Of a stretch of 64,000 nucleotides of DNA, positions 7,549 to 16,624 are shown piece by piece; the stretch's first letter is position 1; every line of letters starts with the position of its first letter. The stretch comes from Pedobacter sp. JY14-1 (GTDB taxonomy: Bacteria; Bacteroidota; Bacteroidia; Sphingobacteriales; Sphingobacteriaceae), in NCBI RefSeq assembly GCF_029269825.1, contig NZ_JARJHU010000008.1, positions 62,001-126,000 on the forward strand. The letters are read 5' to 3'. The position numbers and the translations under genes are program-made. A model generated the notes under the pieces. It saw nothing but the letters and a program-made list of their open reading frames with translations. It did not search any database and had not been told where the DNA came from.

Positions 7549-8430
7549 ATGTTTGGAAAAATCCTTAAATGGGCGGGTATCGCCCTTCTTTCATTAGTAA
7601 TCCTGCTCGCGGCAGGTTTTGGCTTCATCTCTTATAAAGTAGGCAAGAGAGTCAACAGGACATACAGCTTCAGCAAAAGAAGTATAGCTATCAGTACCGA
7701 CAGTGCAACTGTTGCCAGAGGAAAGCACCTGGTCATGATCAAAGGATGTAACGACTGCCACGGAGATAATCTTGGCGGGAAAATCATGATCAACGACTTC
7801 CCTATGGGAAAGTTAAGCGCTGCCAATCTGACTTCCGGCAAAGGCGGGCTTGGCCCGGATTATACCGTGGAAGACTGGATAACTGCACTCAAACACGGGA
7901 TAGGTACAAATGGGAAGCCGCTGCTCCTCATGCCGTCTCATGAATCTACTCAGCTTACCGATCAGGATATCGCAGCCATCATCGCGTATTGCCGGTCGGT
8001 AGCTCCTGCAGACAATAAACTGCCACCGAACCATTTGGGACCCCTGGGCAAAATACTTACCAACTTCAATAAAATTCCCTTGCTTTCAGTAGAAATGATC
8101 GATCATCAAAAGGCAGCAAAAGTGTCCAACGAAATGCCACAGACACTTGTCGAGACGGGTATGTATCTGGCAGTTTCCTGTTCAGGATGTCACCGTTCCG
8201 ATTTTAAAGGCGGACCGGCATTTATTCCCGGCGGGCCTCCGGTACCCAATATTACTGCTTCGGGTAATCCCGGCAAGTGGACGGAAGACCAGTTTCGTAT
8301 GGTGTTGCGCACCGGCAAAACCCCGTCCGGCAAACAGTTGAAAAACGAAGATATGCCCTGGAAAATGACCGCACATTATACAGATGAAGAGATCAATGCA
8401 CTATATCAGTTCCTCAGGTCTGACCTATAA
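7549..8430 (+). CDS. Dihaem c-type cytochrome, membrane anchored
   Basis: A 293-residue exported protein with one N-terminal membrane helix (residues 5-28), probably an anchor, and two cytochrome c domains. The first haem site is CNDCH (about residue 65), with a candidate Met ligand in PMGKLS or LLMPSH. The second is CSGCH (about 205), with Met in NEDMPWKMT near the end. The pattern resembles dihaem cytochromes that serve as electron-transfer subunits of periplasmic dehydrogenases. Nearby, a sugar-dehydrogenase-like lipoprotein is encoded at 14891, but no direct link is shown. The next gene follows after 9 bases, so an operon with the two secreted proteins downstream is likely. Confidence 0.9.
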   Translation: MFGKILKWAGIALLSLVILLAAGFGFISYKVGKRVNRTYSFSKRSIAISTDSATVARGKHLVMIKGCNDCHGDNLGGKIMINDFPMGKLSAANLTSGKGGLGPDYTVEDWITALKHGIGTNGKPLLLMPSHESTQLTDQDIAAIIAYCRSVAPADNKLPPNHLGPLGKILTNFNKIPLLSVEMIDHQKAAKVSNEMPQTLVETGMYLAVSCSGCHRSDFKGGPAFIPGGPPVPNITASGNPGKWTEDQFRMVLRTGKTPSGKQLKNEDMPWKMTAHYTDEEINALYQFLRSDL

Positions 8431-8439
8431 TCAAGCACA

Positions 8440-9561
8440 ATGAAAAAAATACTTCTACTAAGCGGGCTTTTGCTTGCAGCAACAGCCCCCGGTCAGGCCC
8501 AGTTCCTGAACAAGCTAAAACAAAAGGCACAGCAAGCCATTAAGAAAAATACCTCCGGAGAAGAGGAAGAAAACCAGGAACAAGCTACAACCCGGGAAAG
8601 CGATATGCCAGCACCGGCCACAAACGTTTCAGGAACACAGGCTCCTGCCAGTGCCGGGATACAGCAATATGGCAGTGCCCTGTTCAAACTTGAAAGCGGC
8701 GAAAGTTTCTGTTATAACGAACACAGCCTCAAAGTAACCAACGGAACTTCTGCGGTTAAGGTCATCACTAAAAAGAACAGGGAATTTTATCTTTATGAGA
8801 ACGATCAAAAAACCGGACCGTTCAAAACCGCACCCGTAAATCAGCTGGACGGCTGGCCCCATAAAGAAGACAGTGACAGGTCCGAAGAAAAGAAAACGGA
8901 CTGGCAGCCGTATGTAAGAGCAGGCGTACTCACTGTAGACGGCAAAAACCAGGGAAATTACATGGCGCTTGCAAGTTTCTATCACAACAAAGAAAAAAAG
9001 AAATTCTATGGGGTAGCGATGAACCTGGAGAACAACAATATGACCACCAGTCTTATCAGCGACAAGGGAAAACGTAAGCTGCCCATGACCGGTGGTGAGC
9101 TTATTATTGCTGAAAATGACGAGTTCGCCGCCGCCAAAGTAACGGCAACACAATACAATGCCAAGACGGATGAAGAAAAATTCAAGTATGTCGCAAATGA
9201 CGACTTTTACCTCATCTGTACCGACGGCCGTACACTAGGTCCATTTCAGGAAGTACAGGCTCAGGAAAGCTACCTCGACGACAAGGGACGTTTCATCCAG
9301 GTCTCCCGGAGCCGGCATGCAGTATTCATTAATGGCAAGGAAGTTATCAGATACAGCGAAAACTTCAACGGAGACGGAAAGCTGTTTATTGGCAGTGAAA
9401 CCTCATGTGCCTGGTTTGAGCGTGGCGAACTCTCCTTCACAGACGGCACCAGGATTGCGGGAGCCATCATGCCTACTATTTCCCGGATCGGAGACAAAAC
9501 TGCTGTCCACTGGATAGCCATCCAAAATCAGCAGGTATATGCTTGTAAAAAAGACCTGTAA
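8440..9561 (+). CDS. Secreted protein of unknown function
   Basis: I do not recognise this 373-residue protein. It has a clear signal peptide (MKKILLLSGLLLAATAPGQAQ), then a short basic amphipathic stretch (FLNKLKQKAQQAIKK), a Glu/Gln/Thr/Pro-rich linker (about 38-80), and a long region rich in beta-type sequence. That region has recurring short blocks such as REFYLYENDQKTGPF and DFYLICTDGRTLGPF, which look like imperfect copies of one repeat (aromatic-Tyr-Leu ... G-P-F). This could be a small beta-propeller or solenoid in the periplasm, by inference. It overlaps the following gene by 23 bases and follows the cytochrome by 9, so all three are probably one transcript. Confidence 0.8.
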   Translation: MKKILLLSGLLLAATAPGQAQFLNKLKQKAQQAIKKNTSGEEEENQEQATTRESDMPAPATNVSGTQAPASAGIQQYGSALFKLESGESFCYNEHSLKVTNGTSAVKVITKKNREFYLYENDQKTGPFKTAPVNQLDGWPHKEDSDRSEEKKTDWQPYVRAGVLTVDGKNQGNYMALASFYHNKEKKKFYGVAMNLENNNMTTSLISDKGKRKLPMTGGELIIAENDEFAAAKVTATQYNAKTDEEKFKYVANDDFYLICTDGRTLGPFQEVQAQESYLDDKGRFIQVSRSRHAVFINGKEVIRYSENFNGDGKLFIGSETSCAWFERGELSFTDGTRIAGAIMPTISRIGDKTAVHWIAIQNQQVYACKKDL

Positions 9562-10270
9562 GACCCTACTCTACCTAATACTGTGCATGGGCATTCAGGC
9601 CCATGCACTAAACTACCGCCGGATTTTCGACGACAGCTATACCAGTGCCGAACGCTACGCAGAAGGCATCAGACCGCAACTGATACAAATCGCCCGGCAA
9701 TACGGGGAAGACTGGCGGCTTATCGAGAGCATCGTTTTTCCTGAACTTATGCGTTATCACAAAGTCTACGATGCAGTGGAGACCAGTTCGCTCATCAGCC
9801 TATACACTACCCTGGGTATCCGTTATGCAGACTTTTCCATTGGCCGCTTTCAAATGAAGCCCTCATTTGCCTACTCAGTAGAACAATTCCTATGGGAAGG
9901 TAATTATGCACAACTAGCCACCCAACTTGGCTTCAAGTCTGATGATACAACAGATAACGCAAGCAACCGGTACCAGCGCATCAGCCGTCTTGAAAGCACC
10001 AACTGGCAGATCAGGTATGTCATTGGCATGGTACAATGCATGAGGTCCAGGCACAAAGCCTATCTGAAAAAGGCTGGAAATACCCATGTGCTCAGCTTCA
10101 TTGCCTCCGGATATAATTCCGGTTGGTACAGATCTGCGGCACATATACAGTATTACAGCAAGAAAGCCATGTATTCGCTCAGCAAGTGGCCTTCAAAAAA
10201 AAAATATTGTTTTGCTGATATCGCATTGTTCCGCTATCGGGAGCTGCAACAACGTACTAAATATTCTTAG
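9539..10270 (+). CDS. Secreted lysozyme/transglycosylase-like protein (putative)
   Basis: 243 residues with an N-terminal signal peptide (KTLLYLILCMGIQAHA). The segment WRLIESIVFPELMRY followed about 30 residues later by FSIGRFQMKPSFAYS recalls the lysozyme-like fold of lytic transglycosylases. There a catalytic Glu (here possibly Glu69) is followed by a G-x-x-Q-x-x-P block (here GRFQMKPSF). A later ASGYNSGWYRSA block resembles the A-Y-N-x-G motif of these enzymes. The match is by eye and the enzymatic activity is inferred. It starts inside the end of the preceding gene (23-base overlap) and its last 14 bases overlap the end of the small convergent gene. Confidence 0.65.
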   Translation: MLVKKTCKTLLYLILCMGIQAHALNYRRIFDDSYTSAERYAEGIRPQLIQIARQYGEDWRLIESIVFPELMRYHKVYDAVETSSLISLYTTLGIRYADFSIGRFQMKPSFAYSVEQFLWEGNYAQLATQLGFKSDDTTDNASNRYQRISRLESTNWQIRYVIGMVQCMRSRHKAYLKKAGNTHVLSFIASGYNSGWYRSAAHIQYYSKKAMYSLSKWPSKKKYCFADIALFRYRELQQRTKYS

Positions 10271-10547
10271 GATTGAATGATCCGTGTTCGCGGTCATTTT
10301 GATAATTGAGCGCATCGTCATGGCTTTCGTCTGCATGTTCACGCGCCTGCGGATTACCCTTGCCCTCTGCTTCTTCAGGGGTTTCATCATGCCTTGTCTT
10401 TCCTTCGCGCATTTCCTTAATGCTCAGGTTGACGTCTATATCATGTTCTCTTTTGTCTTCCCGGCCTTTCAGCGCATTGTCCCCGCCAGTTCCTTCAAAC
10501 CCCGGATCAGGGTTGCTGTTTTCAAATTCTGTTTCTTCTGTTTTCAT
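10257..10547 (-). CDS. Small acidic hydrophilic protein, unknown
   Basis: A 96-residue frame with no hydrophobic segment and a very high content of Glu, Asp, Asn, Gly and Lys (for example FENSNPDPGFEGTGGDN). Such sequences are usually disordered. It has no signal peptide and no Shine-Dalgarno. The reading frame ends in the last 14 bases of the convergent lysozyme-like gene. Its composition is that of soluble stress-type proteins, not of a shadow frame, and the 500 bases here would otherwise be empty. I do not recognise it and propose no function. Confidence 0.55.
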   Translation of the reverse strand: MKTEETEFENSNPDPGFEGTGGDNALKGREDKREHDIDVNLSIKEMREGKTRHDETPEEAEGKGNPQAREHADESHDDALNYQNDREHGSFNPKNI

Positions 10548-10765
10548 AGCTGTAAGGTTTTGATACAGTCTTATAACAACGCCGGAAGATTAAGGTTTGA
10601 CAGAGACTGATCGAAATATGCGATCATTAAAAAAGCGGGAATGGTCATTCCGACCACGCCCGCCTATCTAAATTAACGCTCTCGGATATAAGACGCTGGT
10701 GCAGAAATATTATTGTGTAACAACCGGAAAAAATAAGAATATTTTCAAATGCCTCTTTAATCAAT

Positions 10766-13342
10766 CTATTTTCGCTTCCAGGTCCTGCCTCCACTCAATA
10801 TCCCTGTGAGCATCACAATGGCAGAAATGACCATGAAAAAGCCACTTATGGCCAGCGGAGACGGCTCAAACCCCGCCTGAAATACGTACCTGGAAAGCCC
10901 CCAGGCCCCGGTAACCGCCAGCATCATACCTGCACCTGTCGCCACCATGCCCAGGAAAAAATATTCCACTGCCGTAATAACCAGCAACTGACGACGACTG
11001 GCCCCTAACGTCGTCAATAACATTTGCTCCCGGTTGCGCTGTGCATGGCTGACCAAGACAGCAGATACCAGTACGATCCAGCCCGTCACCATACTAAATC
11101 CCGCCATAAAACGGATGACAAAACCGATCTTTCCAAGTAACTCATCCAGCACACGGAGTACCAATTTCAGGTCAATCACCGAAACATTCGGAAATGTACG
11201 CACCACATCTGCCTGAAAAGCCGCAGAAACCTTGCTATCAGGTACTCTGGTCATCAACACATGAAACTGAGGTGCTTCTTCAAGCACCCCGGTCGGAAAC
11301 ACTACGCGGAAATTTGTCTGCATCCTGGCCCAGTTCACTTCTCTGATACTACCTACAACCGTACCGATCATGACTCCCTGTACGTTAAACACGATGCTGT
11401 CACCCACATCTACATGGATGCGGCGGGCATAATTTTCCTCCAGCGATACCCGGATCCTGCCGTCATCCGCGTCTCCGCGCCACACTCCCCGTAATACTTT
11501 TTCTGCCGAGGTAAGCTTCCGCTGAAATGTAACCCGCAATTCACCGTTGAAGGCCCTGCCAGGAGGTTCCTGAAAACCGCCGCGGCGACCTCCGCCTTCC
11601 TGCTTCGGTGCTCCGGGAGCAGCTTTTAGCCTGGTGTGCTTTTCAACTGCTACACTATCCGCCTTCGCCAGATTACTTGCCCGCACTCCGTTGATCTCAT
11701 CAATCCTGACGGTAATCACCGGCACCTGGCTCAACACCGGCAGCTTATACTTCCTCGTTAGCGCTGCTACCGCATCACGCTGCTCCGTCTGTATATCAAA
11801 CAATACCGTGTTCGGCTGATCCGGACCACCTGCTATCGTCACTCTTTTGATCAGCACCTGCTGTACAAAGAACAACAATCCGATAAATGCTGCCGATAAA
11901 CCAACAGACACCATCAGTACCATCGTCTGGTTTTGCGGACGGTATAAATTAGCAAAGCCCTGCCGCCACAGGTAACCGGTACGCTCAGGTAGCAAGCGCC
12001 GTAACAACCACGTCAACAGCCTGGAAAGCCCATATAACAGTAAAAAAGCGACAACAATACTTCCGGTAAAAATTCCGGCTTCCTGCCATCCCCCTATCTG
12101 CAAAGCAGTAAAGCCCAGGATAAATAATAATATGAGCAGGTAAACCAGCCATAGCAGCGGGTCCCGGCGGCGCTGCGCAGGCTCAAACGAGATCCTCATC
12201 GCGTTCAGCGGTGAAACATGCCTCACCATCAGCAAAGAAGGCAGGGAAAACAATATGGAAACGAGCAGGCCCAGGGCAAGTCCCTGCCCTATAGCCGGCC
12301 AGCTCAGACGCATGTTCATCTCAACCGGCAGTAAGTCCTTCAATACATATGGAAGCAGATATTGCAACCCTGTCCCCAGCAGGCAACCCAAAATGGCACC
12401 TGTCAGCCCGATAACCCCAATCTGTATCATAAATATCCAAAAGGCCTGCCTGGCCTTTAATCCCATACACCGCAACGTAGCAATACTCTCCAGTTTTTCT
12501 CTGATGTATACATGCACCGCGCTGCCTACACCGATACAGCCCAGCAGCAGGGCCACAAAACCCGAAAGTGACATGAACCGGTTCACATCACGGAAAGACC
12601 GGCCCGTATCCTCCTTTCTTGAAGCCACCGTTTCCGCATCAAGCCCATATTTGTCCAGATCCTTTTCCAACCTTTTTACCACCGCAGCTACCTGTGAAGG
12701 GTTGGCAAACTTGATATAATATCGGTATTTAATCCGGCTACCGATCTTCGTCAGACCGGTTTCTTCCAGGAACTGCAAAGGAATATATACTACGGGAGCC
12801 ACAGTCGAAGAAATCCCCGTCTGTCCCGGCACCTTGTGCAGCGCACCCCTGATCAGGAAATTCAATGCACCTACTTTTATCGAATCGCCAACCTGAGCAC
12901 CATATTGCAGCATCAGCGTCTGGTCTACCAATGCGCTGCGCGATGAATCCCTGAACTCCTTTGCCGCCTTTGCCGGAGTTGTTTCAATTGCCCCATAATA
13001 AGGATAGTTGCCTTGCAGCGCCCTTACCTGCACCAGCCTGCTGCCACCATCCTTTACAAAATAAATCATGGAGGCAAAGCTCCGTTCAAAGGAACGTTCC
13101 TCGCCCAGGGTATCCATCAGTGCGTTTGTGCCTTTACCCGGTGGCGAATTACCGTCCAGCACCAGGTCTGCGCCCGTTAGCTCCATAGCCTGAGTATCGA
13201 TATCCCGGCTCAGGTTATCGCGAAAGGCAGTTACTGCGACCAGTGCTGCTATCCCCATCACCACTGCAGCGATAAACAGGAACAACCGGCCCAGGTTTCG
13301 CCTGCTGTCCCGCCATGCCATTTTAAACAACCACGCCATCAT
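10766..13342 (-). CDS. ABC transporter permease, YbbP/FtsX-MacB superfamily
   Basis: An 858-residue inner-membrane protein with an N-terminal helix (about 18-40), a large extracytoplasmic domain (40-255), and a first FtsX block of membrane helices (about 260-390). A central helix pair (about 400-450 and 480-500), a second extracytoplasmic domain rich in charged residues (about 510-735), and a final FtsX block (740-850) follow. This double-FtsX plan matches YbbP of the YbbA/YbbP system. Such transporters act on lipids or lipoproteins or transmit force rather than import nutrients; the substrate is unknown. Its ATG overlaps the stop of the ATPase gene by 4 bases, so the two are translationally coupled. 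Confidence 0.92.
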   Translation of the reverse strand: MMAWLFKMAWRDSRRNLGRLFLFIAAVVMGIAALVAVTAFRDNLSRDIDTQAMELTGADLVLDGNSPPGKGTNALMDTLGEERSFERSFASMIYFVKDGGSRLVQVRALQGNYPYYGAIETTPAKAAKEFRDSSRSALVDQTLMLQYGAQVGDSIKVGALNFLIRGALHKVPGQTGISSTVAPVVYIPLQFLEETGLTKIGSRIKYRYYIKFANPSQVAAVVKRLEKDLDKYGLDAETVASRKEDTGRSFRDVNRFMSLSGFVALLLGCIGVGSAVHVYIREKLESIATLRCMGLKARQAFWIFMIQIGVIGLTGAILGCLLGTGLQYLLPYVLKDLLPVEMNMRLSWPAIGQGLALGLLVSILFSLPSLLMVRHVSPLNAMRISFEPAQRRRDPLLWLVYLLILLFILGFTALQIGGWQEAGIFTGSIVVAFLLLYGLSRLLTWLLRRLLPERTGYLWRQGFANLYRPQNQTMVLMVSVGLSAAFIGLLFFVQQVLIKRVTIAGGPDQPNTVLFDIQTEQRDAVAALTRKYKLPVLSQVPVITVRIDEINGVRASNLAKADSVAVEKHTRLKAAPGAPKQEGGGRRGGFQEPPGRAFNGELRVTFQRKLTSAEKVLRGVWRGDADDGRIRVSLEENYARRIHVDVGDSIVFNVQGVMIGTVVGSIREVNWARMQTNFRVVFPTGVLEEAPQFHVLMTRVPDSKVSAAFQADVVRTFPNVSVIDLKLVLRVLDELLGKIGFVIRFMAGFSMVTGWIVLVSAVLVSHAQRNREQMLLTTLGASRRQLLVITAVEYFFLGMVATGAGMMLAVTGAWGLSRYVFQAGFEPSPLAISGFFMVISAIVMLTGILSGGRTWKRK

Positions 13343-14034
13343 TGTATTCTGCCACCTTTCATCCGTATGACCCTCGATGTCTTCGAAGCCAGTTCAGGGT
13401 CATGTGTGACGATGACCAGTGTAGTTCCCGCTTCCCGGTTCAGTTCAAACAACATAGCTTCGATCCGCTCCCCGGTTTCCTCATCCAAATTTCCTGTAGG
13501 TTCATCTGCAAAGAGCAGCGCTGGCTGGTTAGAAAAGGCCCTGGCCAACGATACCCGTTGTTGCTCTCCGCCTGAAAGCTGTACCGGGTAATGATCCGCC
13601 CGTTCAGCCAAACCTACTTTTTCCAACAGTTCCAGCGCCCTTGTCCTGGCTCCTTTCCGGTGTCTCAGTTCCATGGGCACCATCACGTTCTCTAAAGCCG
13701 TCAACGTAGGCATCAGCTGAAAATTCTGAAAGATAAAGCCTACGTAATCGTTCCTTAACCTTGCCCTTTCATCTTCACTGAGTCCGTCAAGGAGGATACC
13801 GTTCAGTATGACACTCCCGGCACTCGCCCTGTCCAGGCCTGCACATATTCCCAGCAAGGTCGTCTTTCCACTTCCCGAAGGCCCCGTAATGGCTACCGTG
13901 TCACCCCTGGATACGGAAAAGTCTATGTCCTTTAATACCTGCAGCTCCCTGCCGGCACTTTTATAGATTTTGTTTACCTGCCGCAACTCAAGGATGGCAG
14001 CCGTGTTTTGTTGTTCTGGTGTATAATAAGACAT
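13339..14034 (-). CDS. ABC transporter ATP-binding protein, YbbA/LolD type
   Basis: About 231 residues, partner of the downstream permease. Seen: Walker A GPSGSGKTTLLG, Q-loop FIFQNFQLMP, signature LSGGEQQRVSLARAF, Walker B LLFADEPTGNLDEETG, and the switch His in VIVTHDPELA. The spacing and the LMPTLTALENVMVP block are those of the LolD/MacB/YbbA class. Start placed at ATG 14034 (MSYYTPEQQ); an ATG at 14049 is also possible and would add five residues. The gene is divergent from the GDSL esterase at 14092. The same ybbA-tesA-like divergent arrangement is known in Enterobacteria. Confidence 0.93.
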   Translation of the reverse strand: MSYYTPEQQNTAAILELRQVNKIYKSAGRELQVLKDIDFSVSRGDTVAITGPSGSGKTTLLGICAGLDRASAGSVILNGILLDGLSEDERARLRNDYVGFIFQNFQLMPTLTALENVMVPMELRHRKGARTRALELLEKVGLAERADHYPVQLSGGEQQRVSLARAFSNQPALLFADEPTGNLDEETGERIEAMLFELNREAGTTLVIVTHDPELASKTSRVIRMKGGRIQ

Positions 14035-14091
14035 GCCTGGTGAAATCATATATCGGGCCAAATCCTTACCTTAGAACTATTGATTACAGTT

Positions 14092-14790
14092 ATGTTACGA
14101 AAGAAAATGATCACCCTATTGCTCCTGTCGGCAACTTTTGCAGGATGCGGAAACAACGAGAAAAAAGAAACCCGGGCCGAAAGATTGACCGGTTCCGGCA
14201 ATGAGACGAAGCCTGCGACAGCAACACCGGCATCACAAACCAGGAACATCCTGTTCTTCGGTACCAGCCTTACAGCAGGCTATGGCCTGGACGACCCCGC
14301 TCAAGCCTATCCATCCCTCATCCAGGAAAAGATAGACGCGTTACATCTGCCCTACAGAGTGATTAACGGAGGCCTTAGCGGCGAGACCTCTGCGGCGGGA
14401 AAAGCCCGCATCGAATGGCTCCTCAAACAACCTGTCAGCATCTTTGTGCTCGAACTTGGCGCCAATGATGGTTTGCGCGGGCTGTCCGTAAAACAAACTT
14501 CGATCAATCTCCAGGCAGTCATCGACAAAGTGAGAAAAAAATATCCGGAGGCTAAACTGGTTATGCTCGGCATGCAGATGCCGCCCAATATGGGGGCAAG
14601 ATATACCAGCGAGTTCAAACAGATCTTCAGTGACCTGGCGACGAAGAACCAGATGACCTATGTCCCCTTCCTGCTTGAGGGCGTAGGGGGTGTGCCCAAG
14701 CTCAATCAGCAGGATGGCATACATCCTACAGCCGAAGGACAGAAAGTGCTGGCCGAAAATGTCTGGAGCGCGTTGAAGGGACTGCTCTAA
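14092..14790 (+). CDS. GDSL esterase / arylesterase lipoprotein (TesA-like)
   Basis: A 232-residue SGNH hydrolase. The first 19 residues form a lipoprotein signal (TLLLLSATFAGC) with the lipid-acceptor Cys19, so the enzyme is probably anchored in the envelope. Catalytic blocks: FFGTSLTAGYGL with the nucleophile Ser (block I), NGGLSGET with the oxyanion Gly (block II), LELGANDGLRG with Asn (block III), and QDGIHPTAEG with the Asp/His pair (block V). The order and sequence are those of TesA/arylesterases acting on fatty acyl or aryl esters; the natural substrate is unknown. Start at ATG 14092, since the frame upstream offers only a TTG. Confidence 0.92.
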   Translation: MLRKKMITLLLLSATFAGCGNNEKKETRAERLTGSGNETKPATATPASQTRNILFFGTSLTAGYGLDDPAQAYPSLIQEKIDALHLPYRVINGGLSGETSAAGKARIEWLLKQPVSIFVLELGANDGLRGLSVKQTSINLQAVIDKVRKKYPEAKLVMLGMQMPPNMGARYTSEFKQIFSDLATKNQMTYVPFLLEGVGGVPKLNQQDGIHPTAEGQKVLAENVWSALKGLL

Positions 14791-14890
14791 GCCTGACCGC
14801 GGCAGCCAGGGTGCAGGCCATCAGCGAAAACAACCCGGTGGCTTAGGTGTTATCATCAATGAACAATATGACAACAGCTAATTTTTTGCC

Positions 14891-16210
14891 ATGAAAACAA
14901 AGATACTCGCAGCGGCAGTCATTGTATTTACCGCAGCCTGCAACAGCCCTTCAAAAAAACAGGACACTTTAACTGATACTACAGGCAAAGACACTTCTGT
15001 CACCGGTATGGTTAAGCTTCCCGAACCGGACACCAATGCCGCAAAGACAAAATTCAGCAAAGTCATTGGCTGGCCTTCCGGCAAAACTCCTGTTGCACCT
15101 GCGGGTTTCACCGTTGCCAGGTTCGCTGAAAACCTGAAAAGCCCACGTAATATTTATATCGCCCCGAATGGCGATATTTTCGTTGTCCTTTCCAACTCAG
15201 AAAGATCATTAAAGGAAAAAGTAGCCGGGGCCATTACCGGCAAGTCTAAATCTGAAGTCACCGGGGAAAGCGCCAATACCGTTGTTCTCCTGCGCGATGC
15301 CAACAAAGACGGCATACCGGAAGTAAAAACCAATTTCCTCAGCGGCCTTAATCAGCCGTTCGGTGTCTTAATTATAGGAAACTCCTTTTACGTAGCCAAT
15401 ACCGACGGGCTATGGCAGTACCCCTATAAGGCTGGCGATACCCGCATTACTGCACCAGGCAAGAAAATACTCGACCTTCCTGCCGGGGGCTATAACAACC
15501 ACTGGACCCGAAACCTGATTGCCAGTGCCGACAATTCCAAAATATATATTGCCGTAGGTTCCGGCAGCAACAATGGCGAAAACGGGATGGAGAACGAAGT
15601 ACGCCGTGCCAACATCCTGGAAGTGAATCCAGACGGCTCAGGAGAGATCATTTATGCAAGCGGGTTGCGCAATCCGGTTGGTATGGCCTGGGCACCCGGC
15701 ACCAATACGCTTTGGACAGCTGTCAATGAACGTGACGGACTGGGTGATGACCTCGTTCCTGATTACATCACCAGCGTAAAGAAAGGTGGTTTCTATGGCT
15801 GGCCCTACGCTTATTATGGTCAGCATGAAGATCCGCGCATGAAAGGACAAAAGCCAGACCTGGTGGCCAGGGCCATCGTTCCCGATGTTGCTACTGGTGC
15901 ACATACTGCTTCTCTGGGACTTACTTTTTACAACAGCGACATATTTCCCGGAAAATACCGCAATGGAGCCTTCATTGGTCAGCACGGCTCCTGGAACCGG
16001 TCCGAACTTTCCGGTTACAAAGTTGCCTTCGTACCCTTCAGCAATAACAGTCCTTCCGGTAAACCTGAAGACTTCCTGACGGGCTTCATTGCCGACCTGG
16101 ACAAAGGCGAAGTATATGGCCGTCCGGTTGGTGTAGCAGTAGCCCCAGACGGCGCTTTGCTTGTCGCTGATGATGTCAGCGGTATGGTATGGCGGGTTGC
16201 TGCGAAGTAA
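14891..16210 (+). CDS. PQQ-type sugar (sorbosone) dehydrogenase-like lipoprotein
   Basis: 439 residues with a lipoprotein signal (AAAVIVFTAAC) and a Ser/Lys/Thr-rich linker, then a six-bladed beta-propeller of the soluble glucose dehydrogenase / L-sorbosone dehydrogenase family. Visible blocks are NLKSPRNIYIAPNGDIFV, GLNQPFGVLIIGN, NHWTRNLIASADNSKIY, the conserved ASGLRNPVGMAW, and GSWNRSELSGYKV near the end. These are the usual metal- and cofactor-binding loops of the family. Electron acceptors for such enzymes can be c-type cytochromes, and a dihaem cytochrome lies 6 kb upstream, though not in the same transcript. Actual substrate and use of PQQ are inferred. Confidence 0.88.
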   Translation: MKTKILAAAVIVFTAACNSPSKKQDTLTDTTGKDTSVTGMVKLPEPDTNAAKTKFSKVIGWPSGKTPVAPAGFTVARFAENLKSPRNIYIAPNGDIFVVLSNSERSLKEKVAGAITGKSKSEVTGESANTVVLLRDANKDGIPEVKTNFLSGLNQPFGVLIIGNSFYVANTDGLWQYPYKAGDTRITAPGKKILDLPAGGYNNHWTRNLIASADNSKIYIAVGSGSNNGENGMENEVRRANILEVNPDGSGEIIYASGLRNPVGMAWAPGTNTLWTAVNERDGLGDDLVPDYITSVKKGGFYGWPYAYYGQHEDPRMKGQKPDLVARAIVPDVATGAHTASLGLTFYNSDIFPGKYRNGAFIGQHGSWNRSELSGYKVAFVPFSNNSPSGKPEDFLTGFIADLDKGEVYGRPVGVAVAPDGALLVADDVSGMVWRVAAK

Positions 16211-16243
16211 TGATGATGTAAGATAATTTTGCGATCCGAATAA

Positions 16244-16251
16244 TATCTTTG
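16244..16251 (+). promoter_or_regulatory. Likely -7 element for the 16261 gene
   Basis: TATCTTTG fits TAnnTTTG, 9 bases before the ATG at 16261. No good -33 box at the usual 19-21 bases upstream is visible, so the assignment is tentative. Confidence 0.35.
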
Positions 16252-16260
16252 CAAATAAAA

Positions 16261-16581
16261 ATGAATCTTAACCAGGAATCCATTAACCCTTCTTATATGC
16301 CGGTAGCTTATGAATACCGGGAGATCATTGATGAGCAGATCATCAGGAAAACACGTGGCAGGATCAACTTTTTCTGCGGAGAACAGGGCATCTGTGATGC
16401 CGAAGGATCAATTAAAGAAATGAAGGAGGTCAGCAAGAAAGGAATATATATCCTGCTTGACACAGGTGTGGAGATCCGCATCGACCGTATCATTACACTT
16501 TTTGGCAAACCCGGTGCAGCCTATGATGAGTACGACGCCTACTCCAATGCCTGTATGAATTGCAATGGTGGAGAAGAATAA
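16261..16581 (+). CDS. Small conserved protein of unknown function
   Basis: 106 residues, no signal peptide or membrane segment. The middle (SIKEMKEVSKKGIYILLDTG, then VEIRIDRIITLFGKPG) looks like a compact alpha/beta or SH3-like barrel domain. The C-terminus carries a CMNC pair close to an acidic end (NGGEE), and another Cys pair sits at CGEQGIC; metal binding is possible but not shown. Start at ATG 16261; the only earlier in-frame start is a TTG inside the presumed promoter. The gene is bounded downstream by a strong terminator. I do not recognise a named family. Confidence 0.75.
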   Translation: MNLNQESINPSYMPVAYEYREIIDEQIIRKTRGRINFFCGEQGICDAEGSIKEMKEVSKKGIYILLDTGVEIRIDRIITLFGKPGAAYDEYDAYSNACMNCNGGEE

Positions 16582-16610
16582 AAAAAGCCGCTGATGCAGC
16601 GGCTTTTTTT
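16581..16610. terminator. Bidirectional rho-independent terminator
   Basis: GCCGCTG (16587-16593) pairs exactly with CAGCGGC (16597-16603) around a 3-base loop. The stem is flanked by an A-run on the left and a T-run on the right, so it can end transcripts of both the rightward unknown gene and the leftward bacilliredoxin gene. Confidence 0.9.
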
Positions 16611-16624
16611 ATTTAAGGGAGATT

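Noticed and set aside
10631-10665. Hairpin between the small acidic protein and the YbbP-like gene as a terminator
   Set aside because: GGAAT/ATTCC and GCGGG/CCCGC can pair in competing ways and there is no T-run on either side; too weak to call.
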